Positions 28,291 to 39,738 are shown, counted from the stretch's first letter. The stretch is DNA of 64,000 nucleotides from Deefgea piscis (GCF_019665785.1 NZ_CP081149.1:1-64000), one strand, 5' to 3'. Notes: generated by a model not told the origin, from the letters alone. Made by a program: numbers and translations.

Positions 28291-28402
28291 AGCCGCATAA
28301 AGCTAATTAATACGGTAACGAATAAAAATCGTAGACGTAAAAACCCACAAAGCTTACAATAAATTTAATTAAAATCTAATAAATAATTACTTGGACAATA
28401 GA

Positions 28403-29119
28403 ATGTCAACTTGGAATGATTTTCTTACCGAAGTGCGAAAAGCAGAAAAAGAGCTCGGCTCTCCAGCTGAACCGTGGTATCGCGGGCATACGAATAAAGA
28501 TTGGGAACTAATTCCAAGTTTGCCACGCCAAACTTCTTGGGAAGAAAAAGAAAAAAGCCTATTTTTTGAATTTACACGTACAGCATCAAGACTGTTCGAA
28601 AAAAGGACAAATGATTGGGAAACTCTATTTGATATGCAGCATCACTGGATCCCTACACGGTTGCTTGACTGGTCAACTGTAATGGGGGTAGCCATTGCAT
28701 TTATTCTCCACGGAGATTACACAGATACAGAGGATAGTGCTCTTTTCATATTGAATCCACTATCATTAAATAGGTTAAGTGGCCGTACTGATGTCATAAA
28801 TATCCCAGAAGACAAAACATTTGATTACAAAACTATTTATTGGGAAAAACGCCCCGTACAAATTGAAAAGCCATTAGCAATAAAACCCAGCCAACAAATT
28901 AGCGATCGAATTAGAGCTCAACAAGGTGTTTTTACCATATTTGGAACAGAAGATGCGTCATTTGAGACTGCAGCCTCAGCCTGCTACCGAAAAATAATAC
29001 TTCCAGCATCGGCTAAAGCAGAAGCTCGTGAATTTTTAAAATGGGCAAATTTAGATGAATACACAATCTATCCAGATATAGTTGGTATGGCACACCACAT
29101 AAAGCGAAAAATTCTCTAA
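28403..29119 (+). CDS. FRG-domain protein
   Basis: Cytosolic protein of 238 residues with a FRG domain, a family named for its Phe-Arg-Gly motif and found in bacterial and phage proteins of unproven activity, often near defence genes. Seen here are WYRGHTNKDWELIPSLPR (YRG in place of FRG), MQHHWIPTRLLDWSTVMGVAIAFILHGD, matching the family's QH.G.PTRLLDWT signature, and RIRAQQGVFTIFG. The start is ATG 28403; TTG 28391 is an alternative. The gene and its neighbour are clearly AT-rich compared with the rest of the window, a sign of recent acquisition. The YfbU-like gene follows by 18 bases, so they are probably one transcript. Confidence 0.85.
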   Translation: MSTWNDFLTEVRKAEKELGSPAEPWYRGHTNKDWELIPSLPRQTSWEEKEKSLFFEFTRTASRLFEKRTNDWETLFDMQHHWIPTRLLDWSTVMGVAIAFILHGDYTDTEDSALFILNPLSLNRLSGRTDVINIPEDKTFDYKTIYWEKRPVQIEKPLAIKPSQQISDRIRAQQGVFTIFGTEDASFETAASACYRKIILPASAKAEAREFLKWANLDEYTIYPDIVGMAHHIKRKIL

Positions 29120-29137
29120 ATAGAAGGAGAGATAATC

Positions 29138-29644
29138 TTGGAAATCAGTAAAAAAGACCGATTAATCCTAATTAATCAATACAGAATTCTTGCCAAACTA
29201 GACAATGAGGATGCTGAATTTTACAACGAAGCAATTGACATCCTAGAAAATGGGTATGCTATATTTTACAATCAAATAATCGGCGGAATTTCTGATGAGA
29301 TGTCAGAAATAGATGGTAAATTTGTACTTAACATACTTGATTTGTATCGAGCAATCGAAGACTTAAAACGAACAACAAAAGATCATGAACTAATAAATCA
29401 CAGATACTCAATTTTCCCTGGATTCGACGGGAACAATGAAACAGAGCACATGAGTTTTTGTCGCTTCCTAATACAAAAACAAAACAAATTCATTGAACAA
29501 CAACAGTACATGGTAAAAAATGACAATTTAAATAGTCATATACCGATGATTGATAAATACACCCGAATGCTTGAAAAATCTAAAGAGCTAAATAATATTT
29601 GGCAAATAAACGTTGAACAAGCTCTGAATATTTTGAGCGCATAA
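29138..29644 (+). CDS. YfbU-family protein
   Basis: Soluble protein of 168 residues matching the YfbU family. The N-terminus MEISKKDRLILINQYRILAKLD parallels the family's LTNAQRLILSNQYKMM start, and the middle (FVLNILDLYRAIEDL, FPGFDGNNETEHMSFCRFLI) and end (MIDKYTRMLEKSKELN.IWQINVEQALNIL) fit it as well. E. coli YfbU has been linked to cell-death phenotypes, but its molecular role is not established. The start is TTG 29138, supported by a strong AAGGAGAG seven bases upstream. AT-rich like the FRG gene before it, with which it forms a two-gene unit ended by a terminator. Confidence 0.85.
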   Translation: MEISKKDRLILINQYRILAKLDNEDAEFYNEAIDILENGYAIFYNQIIGGISDEMSEIDGKFVLNILDLYRAIEDLKRTTKDHELINHRYSIFPGFDGNNETEHMSFCRFLIQKQNKFIEQQQYMVKNDNLNSHIPMIDKYTRMLEKSKELNNIWQINVEQALNILSA

Positions 29645-29658
29645 TTTTATTACTCATA

Positions 29659-29686
29659 AATAAAGCGGCCATTTGGCCGCTTTATT
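29659..29686. terminator. Bidirectional terminator between yfbU-like gene and gatB
   Basis: A 12-bp stem AATAAAGCGGCC / GGCCGCTTTATT with an ATTT loop lies between the two convergent genes and can serve both strands. Confidence 0.85.
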
Positions 29687-29698
29687 ATTTGAGGATTA

Positions 29699-31126
29699 TC
29701 ACCCCACCTTCTTCTTCAACAACTCCAACGCCATCGCTGGATTGGCCTTGCCGCCGGAGCCTTTCATTACCTGCCCGACTAAGGCATTGAGTGCCTTCTC
29801 TTTACCGCTGCGATATTCTTCAATCGCTTTTGGGTTGGCTGCCAGCACGGTATCGACAATCGCTTCAATCGCGCCGGTGTCGGATTCTTGCTTCAGACCA
29901 TCGCGCTCGATAATGGTGTCGGCTGAATCGCCTGATTCCCACATCTTCTTCAGCACGTCTTTGGCGGTTTTGTTGTTGATGGTGTTGTCCGAGATACGAG
30001 CAATCAACGCACCCAAAGCCGTTGCCGAAATTGGGCAATCAGCAAACACTTTATCTTCGCGGTTCAGCGTGGCCGAGATGTCGCCCATGATCCAGTTGGC
30101 GGCGAGTTTGGCATCGGCGCCAGCAGCAACGGTGGCTTCAAAGTAAGCGGCCAGTATCTTGCTGGTGGTCAACATCCGCGAATCGTAGGCGGAAATACCG
30201 TACTGCTCGATAAAGCGCGCTTGCATTGCCACTGGCAATTCTGGCAATTCGCTGCGTACGCGTTCAATCCATTCCTCACTAATCACCAGCGGTGGCAAAT
30301 CTGGATCTGGGAAGTAGCGGTAATCGTGCGCGTCCTCTTTACTGCGCATCATGCGCGTTTCGCCCTTATCGGGATCGAACAGCACCGTGCCTTGCACCAC
30401 GCGGCCACCGTCTTCGATGGTTTCGATTTGCCAGCGGATTTCGTAATCAATCGCTTGCTGCAAGAATTTAAACGAGTTCAGATTCTTGATTTCGCGGCGA
30501 GTGCCTAGCTCAACTTGGCCGGCTGGGCGTACCGAAACGTTAGCATCAACACGGAATGAGCCTTCCGACATATTGCCGTCGCAAATGCCGATCCATGTCA
30601 CCAACTCGTACAATGCTTTGGCATACGCCACGGCTTCGGCACTGGAGCGCATTTCTGGTTCAGAGACGATTTCGAGCAATGGTGTACCGGCGCGATTTAA
30701 GTCGATGCCGGTCATGCCTTGGTAGTCTTCGTGCAGCGATTTGCCGGCATCTTCTTCTAAATGGGCGCGAGTGAGGTTGATTTTGCGTTCTTCATCGCCA
30801 ACTTGAATGGTGATCACGCCACCTTCAACCACCGGCAAATCCATTTGGCTAATTTGATAGCCTTTTGGCAAATCAGGGTAAAAGTAGTTTTTACGATCAA
30901 ACACTGATCTGCGTTTGACGTTGGCACCAATGGCCAGACCAAACTGAATCGCGCGCTCAACGGCGGCACGGTTCATCACTGGCAAAGCGCCCGGCAGTGC
31001 AATATCCACCACCGCCGTTTGCGTATTAGGCGCAGCGCCAAATGCCGTGCTGGCCGGTGAGAAAATTTTCGATTTTGTGGTGAGCTGAGTGTGAACCTCT
31101 AGCCCGATTACGACTTCCCATTTCAT
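29699..31126 (-). CDS. gatB: Asp-tRNA(Asn)/Glu-tRNA(Gln) amidotransferase subunit B
   Basis: tRNA-binding and kinase subunit of the GatCAB transamidase, which makes Gln-tRNA(Gln) and/or Asn-tRNA(Asn). 475 residues. Signatures: [69 protein letters not shown] and [12 protein letters not shown] [12 protein letters not shown]; the C-terminal YqeY-like tail ([23 protein letters not shown]) is complete. It is the last gene of the gatCA-uma2-gatB run. Confidence 0.97.
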   Translation of the reverse strand: MKWEVVIGLEVHTQLTTKSKIFSPASTAFGAAPNTQTAVVDIALPGALPVMNRAAVERAIQFGLAIGANVKRRSVFDRKNYFYPDLPKGYQISQMDLPVVEGGVITIQVGDEERKINLTRAHLEEDAGKSLHEDYQGMTGIDLNRAGTPLLEIVSEPEMRSSAEAVAYAKALYELVTWIGICDGNMSEGSFRVDANVSVRPAGQVELGTRREIKNLNSFKFLQQAIDYEIRWQIETIEDGGRVVQGTVLFDPDKGETRMMRSKEDAHDYRYFPDPDLPPLVISEEWIERVRSELPELPVAMQARFIEQYGISAYDSRMLTTSKILAAYFEATVAAGADAKLAANWIMGDISATLNREDKVFADCPISATALGALIARISDNTINNKTAKDVLKKMWESGDSADTIIERDGLKQESDTGAIEAIVDTVLAANPKAIEEYRSGKEKALNALVGQVMKGSGGKANPAMALELLKKKVG

Positions 31127-31129
31127 GGT

Positions 31130-31693
31130 TTATTCCTCTATGCCCGTGTCGTCGTACAGTTCAGTCAACGACACAGAAAAATCAATACTGGCTAGGCGTA
31201 CAGTTTCATCGTTGGTATAGGCATGAAAGATCCAGTCACCTTGATCCGCACGGCGATACACCCGAACGCTCTTCATTTCCGAATCAATCAGCACATATTC
31301 TTGTAATGATTCAAGCTGGCGATAAACTGTAAATTTTTTACCCTGATCGTAGTTACTCGTCGACGCAGACAAGACTTCGACGACGACCTTAGCTGAATTA
31401 ACCGTCGAACTCGATTTAGCAGTTTCAGCACAATGCACCAATAAATCGGGGTAAAAATAGCAATCGGCACTTTCAATCTGCAGGCGAACATCATTAATGA
31501 ACGCTCGGCAAGGTGAGCCTTGTAAATGCGCCATCAAGCGAACGAGCAAATTCATCGCCAAAATATTGTGCGTCAATGTGCCCCCCGTCATGGCATAAAC
31601 GAGACCGTCATAATATTCATGCCGTTCCTGCCGCGATTCTTCTTCAGCCAAGTACTGCTCAGGTGAAACCAAATCACTTTGCGTTAGTGCCAT
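31130..31693 (-). CDS. Uma2-family (DUF820) putative endonuclease
   Basis: PD-(D/E)XK-fold protein of 187 residues. Uma2 hallmarks are QYLAEEESRQERHEYYDGLVYAMTGGT at the N-terminus, the catalytic-type core CYFYPDLLVHCAE and VVVEVLSASTSNYDQGKKFTVYRQLESLQEYVLID. The PD..(x)n..E-V-L-S spacing is that of the family. Uma2 proteins are numerous in cyanobacteria and sporadic elsewhere; their role is unknown, though many are thought to belong to mobile or addiction-type genes. It sits between gatA and gatB with only 3- and 10-base gaps, so it has been inserted into the gat operon and is surely co-transcribed. Confidence 0.88.
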   Translation of the reverse strand: MALTQSDLVSPEQYLAEEESRQERHEYYDGLVYAMTGGTLTHNILAMNLLVRLMAHLQGSPCRAFINDVRLQIESADCYFYPDLLVHCAETAKSSSTVNSAKVVVEVLSASTSNYDQGKKFTVYRQLESLQEYVLIDSEMKSVRVYRRADQGDWIFHAYTNDETVRLASIDFSVSLTELYDDTGIEE

Positions 31694-31703
31694 GCCGATC
31701 TCC

Positions 31704-33149
31704 TTAGAGTTGCGGTGCCTTAGTATGCCAATCAGTCACTTGCTGGTATTGATGCGCCATGCCGAGCATGCGGCTTTCACCTGCGTAGTTACCGATGATT
31801 TGCATACCGACTGGGCGACCGTTGCTGCCAAAGCCAACGGGTACGCTCATGGCAGGCAAGCCGGCCAAATTCACGCCCAGCGTATAAATGTCTTCGAGAT
31901 ACATCGCCACTGGGTCTGCAGTTTTTTCGCCCAAGTTCCATGCGGTACTTGGCGAAACCGGGCTAAACAATACGTCGCATTCTTTGAATACAGACTGGAA
32001 GTCATTGGCAATCATGCGGCGGATTTTTTGCGCTTGTAGGTAGTAAGCGTCGTAATAGCCGTGGCTGAGTACATACGCGCCGGTCAGAATGCGGCGTTTG
32101 ACTTCATCACCAAAGCCCTCGGCACGGGTTTTTTCGTACATATCATTCAGGCCGTTGTAATCGGCGGCACGATGACCGTAGCGAACACCGTCAAAACGGC
32201 TTAAGTTGGTTGAGGCTTCGGCTGGCGCGATAACGTAATACGCTGGAATCGCCATTTTGGTGTTCGGCAGGCTCACGTCAACAATGCTGGCGCCGAGTTT
32301 TTTGAACTCAGCCACCGCGGCGTCAATTGCGGCACGCACGTCGTCGGCTAAACCATCGGCAAAATATTCGCGTGGCAGGCCAATTTTAAGTCCAGCCAAA
32401 GATTGGTTTAAATCGCGAGTATAGTCTTCGCTCGCTTGCTGCAAGCTGGTGGAATCACGCTCGTCAAAGCCAGCCATCACATTGAGCAAAATCGCGCAAT
32501 CTTCAGCGGTTTGCGCCATTGCGCCACCTTGGTCAAGCGAGCTGGCGTAAGCGATCATGCCAAAACGACTCACCGTACCGTAGGTCGGTTTAATTCCCGT
32601 GATACCGCAAAATGCCGCAGGCTGTCTAATCGAACCACCGGTATCGGTGCCAGTTGCCATTGGCACTAATCGCGCGGCCACTGCCGCTGCCGAACCACCG
32701 GACGAGCCGCCAGGTACGGCAGTTAAATCCCAAGGGTTTTTAACTGCGCCGTAAAAGCTGTTTTCATTGGAAGAGCCCATCGCGAACTCATCCATATTGG
32801 TGCGACCTAGCGTCACCAAACCGGCAGCATCACAACGCTCAACGACATTGCTCGAATACGGCGCAATAAAGTTGTCGAGCATTTTGCTACCACACGATGT
32901 TTTCCAGCCTTCAGCGCAGAAAATATCTTTGTGGGCCAAAGGAACACCGAGCAACGGTCGGGTATCACCGGCAGCCCGCGCGGCATCGGCAGCAGCAGCT
33001 TGTGCGAGCGATTTTTCGCGGTCAACGGTAATAAAGGCATTGAGGTGCTGATGCGCCGCGATGCGATCTAAATATTGCGTTGCCAACGCGACAGCCGTGG
33101 TTTCACCGCTAGCGAGTTGGTCAATGATTTGTTTGATGGTGTAGTTCAT
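31704..33149 (-). CDS. gatA: Asp-tRNA(Asn)/Glu-tRNA(Gln) amidotransferase subunit A
   Basis: Glutaminase subunit of GatCAB, an amidase-signature enzyme of about 481 residues. The start [22 protein letters not shown] is chosen by family; in-frame upstream residues come from an intergenic repeat. The catalytic triad region is visible: Lys in [10 protein letters not shown], the cis-Ser in [12 protein letters not shown], and the nucleophile Ser in [18 protein letters not shown]. The middle [21 protein letters not shown] is also conserved. Expressed with gatC upstream. Confidence 0.96.
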   Translation of the reverse strand: MNYTIKQIIDQLASGETTAVALATQYLDRIAAHQHLNAFITVDREKSLAQAAAADAARAAGDTRPLLGVPLAHKDIFCAEGWKTSCGSKMLDNFIAPYSSNVVERCDAAGLVTLGRTNMDEFAMGSSNENSFYGAVKNPWDLTAVPGGSSGGSAAAVAARLVPMATGTDTGGSIRQPAAFCGITGIKPTYGTVSRFGMIAYASSLDQGGAMAQTAEDCAILLNVMAGFDERDSTSLQQASEDYTRDLNQSLAGLKIGLPREYFADGLADDVRAAIDAAVAEFKKLGASIVDVSLPNTKMAIPAYYVIAPAEASTNLSRFDGVRYGHRAADYNGLNDMYEKTRAEGFGDEVKRRILTGAYVLSHGYYDAYYLQAQKIRRMIANDFQSVFKECDVLFSPVSPSTAWNLGEKTADPVAMYLEDIYTLGVNLAGLPAMSVPVGFGSNGRPVGMQIIGNYAGESRMLGMAHQYQQVTDWHTKAPQL

Positions 33150-33156
33150 AATTGTG

Positions 33157-33240
33157 AGGGAGTGGGGAATAGGGAGTAGGGAGTAAAAGCAAGTGAGCTT
33201 ACGGCCCACTCCCCACTCCCCAATCCCCATTCCCAACCCC
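33157..33240. repeat. G-rich/C-rich inverted repeat between gatC and gatA
   Basis: Runs of GGGAGT and GGGAAT (33157-33186) face runs of ACTCCCC, AATCCCC and ATTCCC (33205-33240), giving a long imperfect stem of heptamer-like units. A second copy of the same style lies at 45045-45131. It interrupts an otherwise tight operon. Confidence 0.7.
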
Positions 33241-33247
33241 CTGCTCC

Positions 33248-33535
33248 TTATTCAATGACTTTCGGAACCAGGTAAAGGCCGTTTTCAACCGCAGGGGCAA
33301 TCGCCTGAAAGGCTTCGCGGCGATTAGTCGCTGTCGCCACATCGTCACGCAAGCGCAGTAACATGTCTTGTGGGTGTGGCATTGGCTCAACACCGGTGGT
33401 ATCGATGCTGCGCATTTCTTCAATCAGATTAAAGAGTTGATTGAGTTGTTTATGGCTCTCAATCACTTCATTTTCGGTCACGGCAATCCGTGCCAGACGC
33501 GCAATGCGCTGTACATCGTCTATAGATAGCGACAT
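33248..33535 (-). CDS. gatC: Asp-tRNA(Asn)/Glu-tRNA(Gln) amidotransferase subunit C
   Basis: Small stabilising subunit of GatCAB, 95 residues from [24 protein letters not shown]. The family text is complete: [32 protein letters not shown] and a C-terminus [12 protein letters not shown]. Longer in-frame starts upstream are rejected because the sequence there is not conserved. It opens the gat run and is divergent from mreB, the usual beta-proteobacterial arrangement. Confidence 0.96.
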   Translation of the reverse strand: MSLSIDDVQRIARLARIAVTENEVIESHKQLNQLFNLIEEMRSIDTTGVEPMPHPQDMLLRLRDDVATATNRREAFQAIAPAVENGLYLVPKVIE

Positions 33536-35047
<1,512 letters not shown>

Positions 35048-35159
35048 TTAGATCGGCGGTAAGGCAAGCAAATAGGGCTTGGCGTATGCCAAGCCTTTGC
35101 TAGTTTGGGCAGCTGTCACCCTACCGCCATCCTCACACCTTCACTACTTCGCAGATCCA

Positions 35160-36044
35160 ATGCAAGCTAATCAACCTGCCTTTTTTAAACAAGGCCCGAA
35201 ACCGCTGACGCGTGTTTTGATTTTTTCTGCACTCTCGCTTGCGCTGATTTTCGGCGATGCCAACTATCAATGGTTGGGGCTCGCCCGCGATAAGCTGTCT
35301 TTGGCGCTATATCCCTTGCAATGGCTGGCCACTACGCCCATCAATGCGGTGATTGAAGGTGGCGATTTTCTGCAGCAACAAGCCCAATTAGTTAGCGAAA
35401 ACAAAGCACTCAATAACGATAAGCTCGCCGCCAAAGGCATGGCCATGCGTTTGCAGGCTTTAGAGATTGAAAATGCCAATTTACGCTCGCTCAGCATTGC
35501 CAGTGAAAACACGCCGCGCCGCTCGCAGCTCACCAAAATTCTTTACAATAGCCGCGATCCTTTTGCCGCAAAATTAGTCCTTGATAAAGGCCAGCAAAAT
35601 CAAATTAGTGCTGGGCAAATCGTGCTCGACGCCAGTGGTGTGGTTGGACAAATTGTTCGCGTGCAACCGCTCACCAGTGAAGTGCGGTTGTTATCTGATC
35701 GCAATCACATGGTGCCAGTCATCGTGGCGCGCAATCAATTGCGAACCGTGGTGTATGGCACAGGCCGGCATGCGCCGCTCGAAGTGCGCAATATGGCACA
35801 AAATGTTGACGTTCAAGTGGGCGACCAACTGCTTACATCCGGCATTGATAGTATTTATCCGGCGGGTTTACCAGTGGCTCGAGTGACTCGGGTTGAACGC
35901 ACCACCGGCAACGCCTTTGCCCGCATTTATAGCGAGCCTTTAGCCAAAATTGATCAGCATCGTTATTTCTTAATTTTGGATGCGCCAGCGGCGCCGCCAC
36001 CTTATCCAACAGAAGCCTCAGCACCGAAGGCCAAGACTAAATAA
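35160..36044 (+). CDS. mreC: Rod-shape protein MreC
   Basis: Bitopic periplasmic scaffold of the elongasome, about 294 residues from MQANQPAFFKQGPKPLTRV. One membrane segment (LIFSALSLALIFGD) is followed by a coiled coil (LQQQAQLVSENKALNNDKLAAK..LQALEIENANLRSL) and the beta-rich MreC domain (DKGQQNQISAGQIVLDASGVVGQIVRV, LLSDRNHMVPVIVARNQ). The tail is Pro/Ala-rich. Its C-terminus ends KAKTK, and mreD follows after 56 bases. Confidence 0.94.
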   Translation: MQANQPAFFKQGPKPLTRVLIFSALSLALIFGDANYQWLGLARDKLSLALYPLQWLATTPINAVIEGGDFLQQQAQLVSENKALNNDKLAAKGMAMRLQALEIENANLRSLSIASENTPRRSQLTKILYNSRDPFAAKLVLDKGQQNQISAGQIVLDASGVVGQIVRVQPLTSEVRLLSDRNHMVPVIVARNQLRTVVYGTGRHAPLEVRNMAQNVDVQVGDQLLTSGIDSIYPAGLPVARVTRVERTTGNAFARIYSEPLAKIDQHRYFLILDAPAAPPPYPTEASAPKAKTK

Positions 36045-36100
36045 TGTGTATTTTTTATCCTTTTTGCGCACTCTCTGCGCGAGTGGCTGGAGATTGAGCC

Positions 36101-36607
36101 ATGCCAATTAGCCGCCAATTACTTCGTCCTGCCGGTGTGGGCTTTATTTTTTGCTCGTTTGTACTGGCTATTTTGATTAATTTATTGCCATGGCAAGCCA
36201 CGGCGATGAATTTTTCTCCTGATTTTGTCGCGCTATTGATTATTTATTGGGCACTCAATCAGCCGCGCCGTGTCGGTGTGGCTTGCGCCTTCTTTTTAGG
36301 GGTGCTGATGGATGTCGCCAATGGCAATATTCTGGGGCAACACGCGCTGGCCTATTCCATCATTGCTTATTTAGCTTTGGTGCGGCAGCGGCAATTGGCG
36401 ATTTTCCCTTTTTGGCAACAAGCACTGATTGCTTGCGCGCTACTGCTACTTTCGCAAGCCATTATGGTGAGTATTCGCAGCATCATGGGTGAGCCTTTTG
36501 TGGGCTGGGGCTATTTTACTGGCAGTTTATTTGCCGCTATTTTATGGCCACCTTTTTCAAATTTGATGCTGATGTATCAACGTAAAGACGCGCCCGACGA
36601 ATTATGA
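36101..36607 (+). CDS. mreD: Rod-shape protein MreD
   Basis: Integral membrane partner of MreC, 168 residues with about five to six hydrophobic segments. Family text: FSPDFVALLIIYWALNQPRRVGVACAFFLGVLMDVANGNILGQHALAYSIIAYLAL. Between mreC and mrdA, as expected. Confidence 0.92.
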   Translation: MPISRQLLRPAGVGFIFCSFVLAILINLLPWQATAMNFSPDFVALLIIYWALNQPRRVGVACAFFLGVLMDVANGNILGQHALAYSIIAYLALVRQRQLAIFPFWQQALIACALLLLSQAIMVSIRSIMGEPFVGWGYFTGSLFAAILWPPFSNLMLMYQRKDAPDEL

Positions 36608-36715
36608 GTTTGCATGAATGCGCTTGTTTTCGCTCGGTGCAGCCTATTTGTATTTTTTTCGCTATTTCGCCAATAATCGGTCGTGGTTGTTTGGCAGGCC
36701 GCAATGGTGTTTGCC

Positions 36716-38632
36716 ATGAGTAAGAATGTTGTTATCAATCCTAAAGGCGAGCGTTTTGCATTTCAAATCCGCCTGATTGTTGCTGTGCTATTTATTTTTC
36801 TGATGTTTGGCGTGTTATTTGCGCGCTTTTTTTGGTTACAAGTAGTTGAGCACGACCGCTACCTGACATTAGCCGAACAAAATCGTATTTCTTTAGTACC
36901 TATTCCGCCATCGCGCGGCATTATTCGCGACCGTAACGGGGTGATTCTGGCGCACAATTTTTCGGCCTACACCTTAGAAATCACGCCATCCAAAGTCGCT
37001 AACTTAGATGAAACCATTGCCAGCTTAAAAGGCATTGTCGACATTACGCCGCGTGATCGCCGTCGCTTTAAAAAGCTACAAGACGAAACTAAAGACTTTG
37101 AAACGCTACCGATTCGTACCCGCTTAAGTGACGAAGAGGTGGCGCGCTTTGCTTCGCAAAGTTATTTATTTCCCGGCGTTGAGCTCAAAGCGCGCTTGTT
37201 CCGCCAATATCCCTTGGGTGAAGTGGGCAGTCATTTGATCGGCTATATCGGCCGAATTAATGATCGAGACATTAAAAACCTCAAAGACGACGATGTATAT
37301 GCCAACTATCGCGGCACCGATTACATCGGCAAGTTAGGCATAGAAAGCAGTTATGAAAAACAACTGCACGGCCAAACTGGCTTTGAACAAGTTGAAATCG
37401 ATTCTGGTGGCCGTGCTGTGCGAACGCTCAAGCGCACCGCGCCACAATCGGGCAAAGACTTAACGTTGTCGATTGATATCAAGCTGCAAGAAATGATCGA
37501 AAAGCAATTTGGTGAACGCCGTGGCTCATTGGTAGCGATCGACCCGCAAACCGGCGGTATTTTGGCACTGGTGTCTAAACCTGGATTTGACCCGAATTTA
37601 TTTGTCGATGGCATTGATCCGGTGAGCTGGAATGAGCTCAATACCTCGATCGACAAACCCTTACTTAATCGCGCAATTCGCGGCGAATACCCGCCCGGAT
37701 CAACGTATAAGCCATTTATGGCCATGGCGGCGCTCGAACAAAACTTACCTTTAGTGCATCAAACGATTTCTGACCCCGGCTATTTTATTTACGGCGGACA
37801 TCGGTTTAATGATTCCAAAAAAGGCGGTTATGGCTCGATGAGTTTTGATCGCTCGATTGCATTATCCAGTGATACTTATTTCTACCAACTCGCCGTGCAA
37901 ATGGGCATCGACAATATCGCCAAGTTTATGGGCACCTTAGATTTTGGCCGCCCAACAGGCGTGGATTTACCTGGCGAGCGTCCGGGGATTTTACCGAGCC
38001 CCGAGTGGAAAAAATCCCGTTTTAAAAATCCAGCACAACAAAAATGGTATTCGGGCGAAACGGTGTCCATCGGGATTGGTCAAGGTTATAACGCCTTTAC
38101 CCCAATGCAAATGGCGCATGCCACTGCAACATTGGCCAATCGCGGTTTAGCATTTCGTCCACACGTTGTTGCCACATTAACCGATCCGCGCAGCGGTGCC
38201 AAAACCTTGGTCGAGCCCAAACCCCTCAAAACCATGGACTGGAAACCCGCCAATATTGAACGTGTTATCCGTGGTATGGAAGGCGTAATGACCATTGGTA
38301 CTGGCGCCAATGTATTTCGTGGCGCGCAATATGTATCGGCCGGCAAAACCGGTACGGCGCAGGTGTATAGCTTAAAAGGCGCCAAATATAACGCACATAC
38401 AGTCAAAGAGCGTTTACGTGATCACTCATGGTTTATTGCTTTTGCGCCGTCAGACAAACCAACAATTGCGCTGGCCGTGATTGTTGAAAATGGCGGTTTT
38501 GGTGCACAAGCAGCAGCACCGATTGCGCGTAAAGTGCTCGATTATTACATCACGGGCAAAATGCCTGAAGATCCACCGAGCAAAACGGCATCGGCCGTAC
38601 CCGCCATCGTCGAGGAAGTGACCGGTGATTAG
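36716..38632 (+). CDS. mrdA: Penicillin-binding protein 2 (transpeptidase of the elongasome)
   Basis: Class B PBP of 638 residues that cross-links peptidoglycan during elongation. The start MSKNVVINPKGERFAFQIRL is preferred over upstream in-frame starts. A membrane anchor lies at about 18-40, then the dimerisation/pedestal domain (SRGIIRDRNGVILAHN) and the transpeptidase. The active-site set is Ser329 in PPGSTYKPF, SSDTYFY (SxD-type motif) and KTGTAQ. It overlaps the rodA start by eight bases, consistent with coupled production of the PBP2-RodA pair. Confidence 0.96.
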   Translation: MSKNVVINPKGERFAFQIRLIVAVLFIFLMFGVLFARFFWLQVVEHDRYLTLAEQNRISLVPIPPSRGIIRDRNGVILAHNFSAYTLEITPSKVANLDETIASLKGIVDITPRDRRRFKKLQDETKDFETLPIRTRLSDEEVARFASQSYLFPGVELKARLFRQYPLGEVGSHLIGYIGRINDRDIKNLKDDDVYANYRGTDYIGKLGIESSYEKQLHGQTGFEQVEIDSGGRAVRTLKRTAPQSGKDLTLSIDIKLQEMIEKQFGERRGSLVAIDPQTGGILALVSKPGFDPNLFVDGIDPVSWNELNTSIDKPLLNRAIRGEYPPGSTYKPFMAMAALEQNLPLVHQTISDPGYFIYGGHRFNDSKKGGYGSMSFDRSIALSSDTYFYQLAVQMGIDNIAKFMGTLDFGRPTGVDLPGERPGILPSPEWKKSRFKNPAQQKWYSGETVSIGIGQGYNAFTPMQMAHATATLANRGLAFRPHVVATLTDPRSGAKTLVEPKPLKTMDWKPANIERVIRGMEGVMTIGTGANVFRGAQYVSAGKTGTAQVYSLKGAKYNAHTVKERLRDHSWFIAFAPSDKPTIALAVIVENGGFGAQAAAPIARKVLDYYITGKMPEDPPSKTASAVPAIVEEVTGD

Positions 38633-39737
38633 CTATATCTGGGATCGTATCAAGCGCCCAATTGATCCTGCGCTATTTATTTTGATTTTACTGGTGTTTG
38701 CCGTTTCGGCGGGTGTCTTGTATTCCGCATCCAATCGCGATTTAGAACGCGTGACCGATAAAGTGGTCTTTATGGGCATCTCGCTGGGCATCTTGTGGTT
38801 TGTCGCCAATATTCAGCAAAGAACCTTAATGCAACTGGCTTTACCCGCTTATGTTGGTGGGGTCATTTTGCTGATTTTGGTGGAGTTTTTTGGTATTACC
38901 AGCCACGGTGCAACCCGTTGGCTCAATATTGGGATTACCCGAATTCAGCCATCAGAAATCATGCGGATTGCCTTACCGCTAATGGTGGCGTGGTATTTCA
39001 ATCATTTCCAAGCCAGCCTTGGTAAACGCCATTATGTTGCTGGCGCATTCATTATTATCATTCCGGTGCTGTTAATTATGAAGCAGCCCGATTTAGGCAC
39101 CAGTTTGCTGGTTGCATCATCGGGCTTTTATATCTTATTTTTTGCCGGCCTACCTTGGGCAGTATTGGCAGTGATGAGTGCGGCGATTGCCGTTATCGCC
39201 TACATCGTTACCCATTGGGACTTGTGCATTAATATTTTGCACGAATACCAATGCCGCCGAATCGCCACCATGCTCAACCCAATGGAAGATCCACTTGGCG
39301 CGGGCTACCACATTATTCAAGGCACGATTGCCATTGGCTCGGGTGGTTTATTTGGTAAAGGCTGGCTAGCTGGCACGCAAACCCATCTGGATTTTATCCC
39401 TGAGCGCACCACTGACTTTATTTTCGCAGTGTATGGTGAAGAATTTGGTTTGCTGGGCAATGGTTTGTTATTAGTGCTGTATTTGGCGGTGATTTTCCGT
39501 GGCTTAATGATTGCCAATAGTGCTTCAACCTTGTTTGGTCGCCTATTGGCAGGTGCAATTTCGATGAATTTCTTTACCTATGCACTGGTAAATATGGGCA
39601 TGGTCACTGGCATGCTGCCGGTGGTTGGCGTGCCTTTACCGCTGATTTCCTATGGTGGCACGTCAATGGTTTCGATTTTGGCCGGTTTCGGTATTTTAAT
39701 GAGCATCCAGCGTGATCGCCCACTGATGAAGGCTTAA
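38625..39737 (+). CDS. rodA: Rod-shape SEDS peptidoglycan polymerase RodA
   Basis: Multipass (about ten segments) glycosyltransferase of the SEDS family, 370 residues. The catalytic region includes GATRWLNIGITRIQPSEIMRI, KQPDLGTSLLV and DFIFAVYGEEFGLLG (conserved Glu/Asp); the end GVPLPLISYGGTSMVSILAGFGILMSIQ is diagnostic. It starts with GTG at 38625 inside mrdA. Confidence 0.96.
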   Translation: MISYIWDRIKRPIDPALFILILLVFAVSAGVLYSASNRDLERVTDKVVFMGISLGILWFVANIQQRTLMQLALPAYVGGVILLILVEFFGITSHGATRWLNIGITRIQPSEIMRIALPLMVAWYFNHFQASLGKRHYVAGAFIIIIPVLLIMKQPDLGTSLLVASSGFYILFFAGLPWAVLAVMSAAIAVIAYIVTHWDLCINILHEYQCRRIATMLNPMEDPLGAGYHIIQGTIAIGSGGLFGKGWLAGTQTHLDFIPERTTDFIFAVYGEEFGLLGNGLLLVLYLAVIFRGLMIANSASTLFGRLLAGAISMNFFTYALVNMGMVTGMLPVVGVPLPLISYGGTSMVSILAGFGILMSIQRDRPLMKA

Positions 39738-39738
39738 T

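Noticed and set aside
33150..33236. N-terminal extension of GatA
   Set aside because: Encoded by the G-rich repeat and not conserved; MNYTIKQ is the family start.
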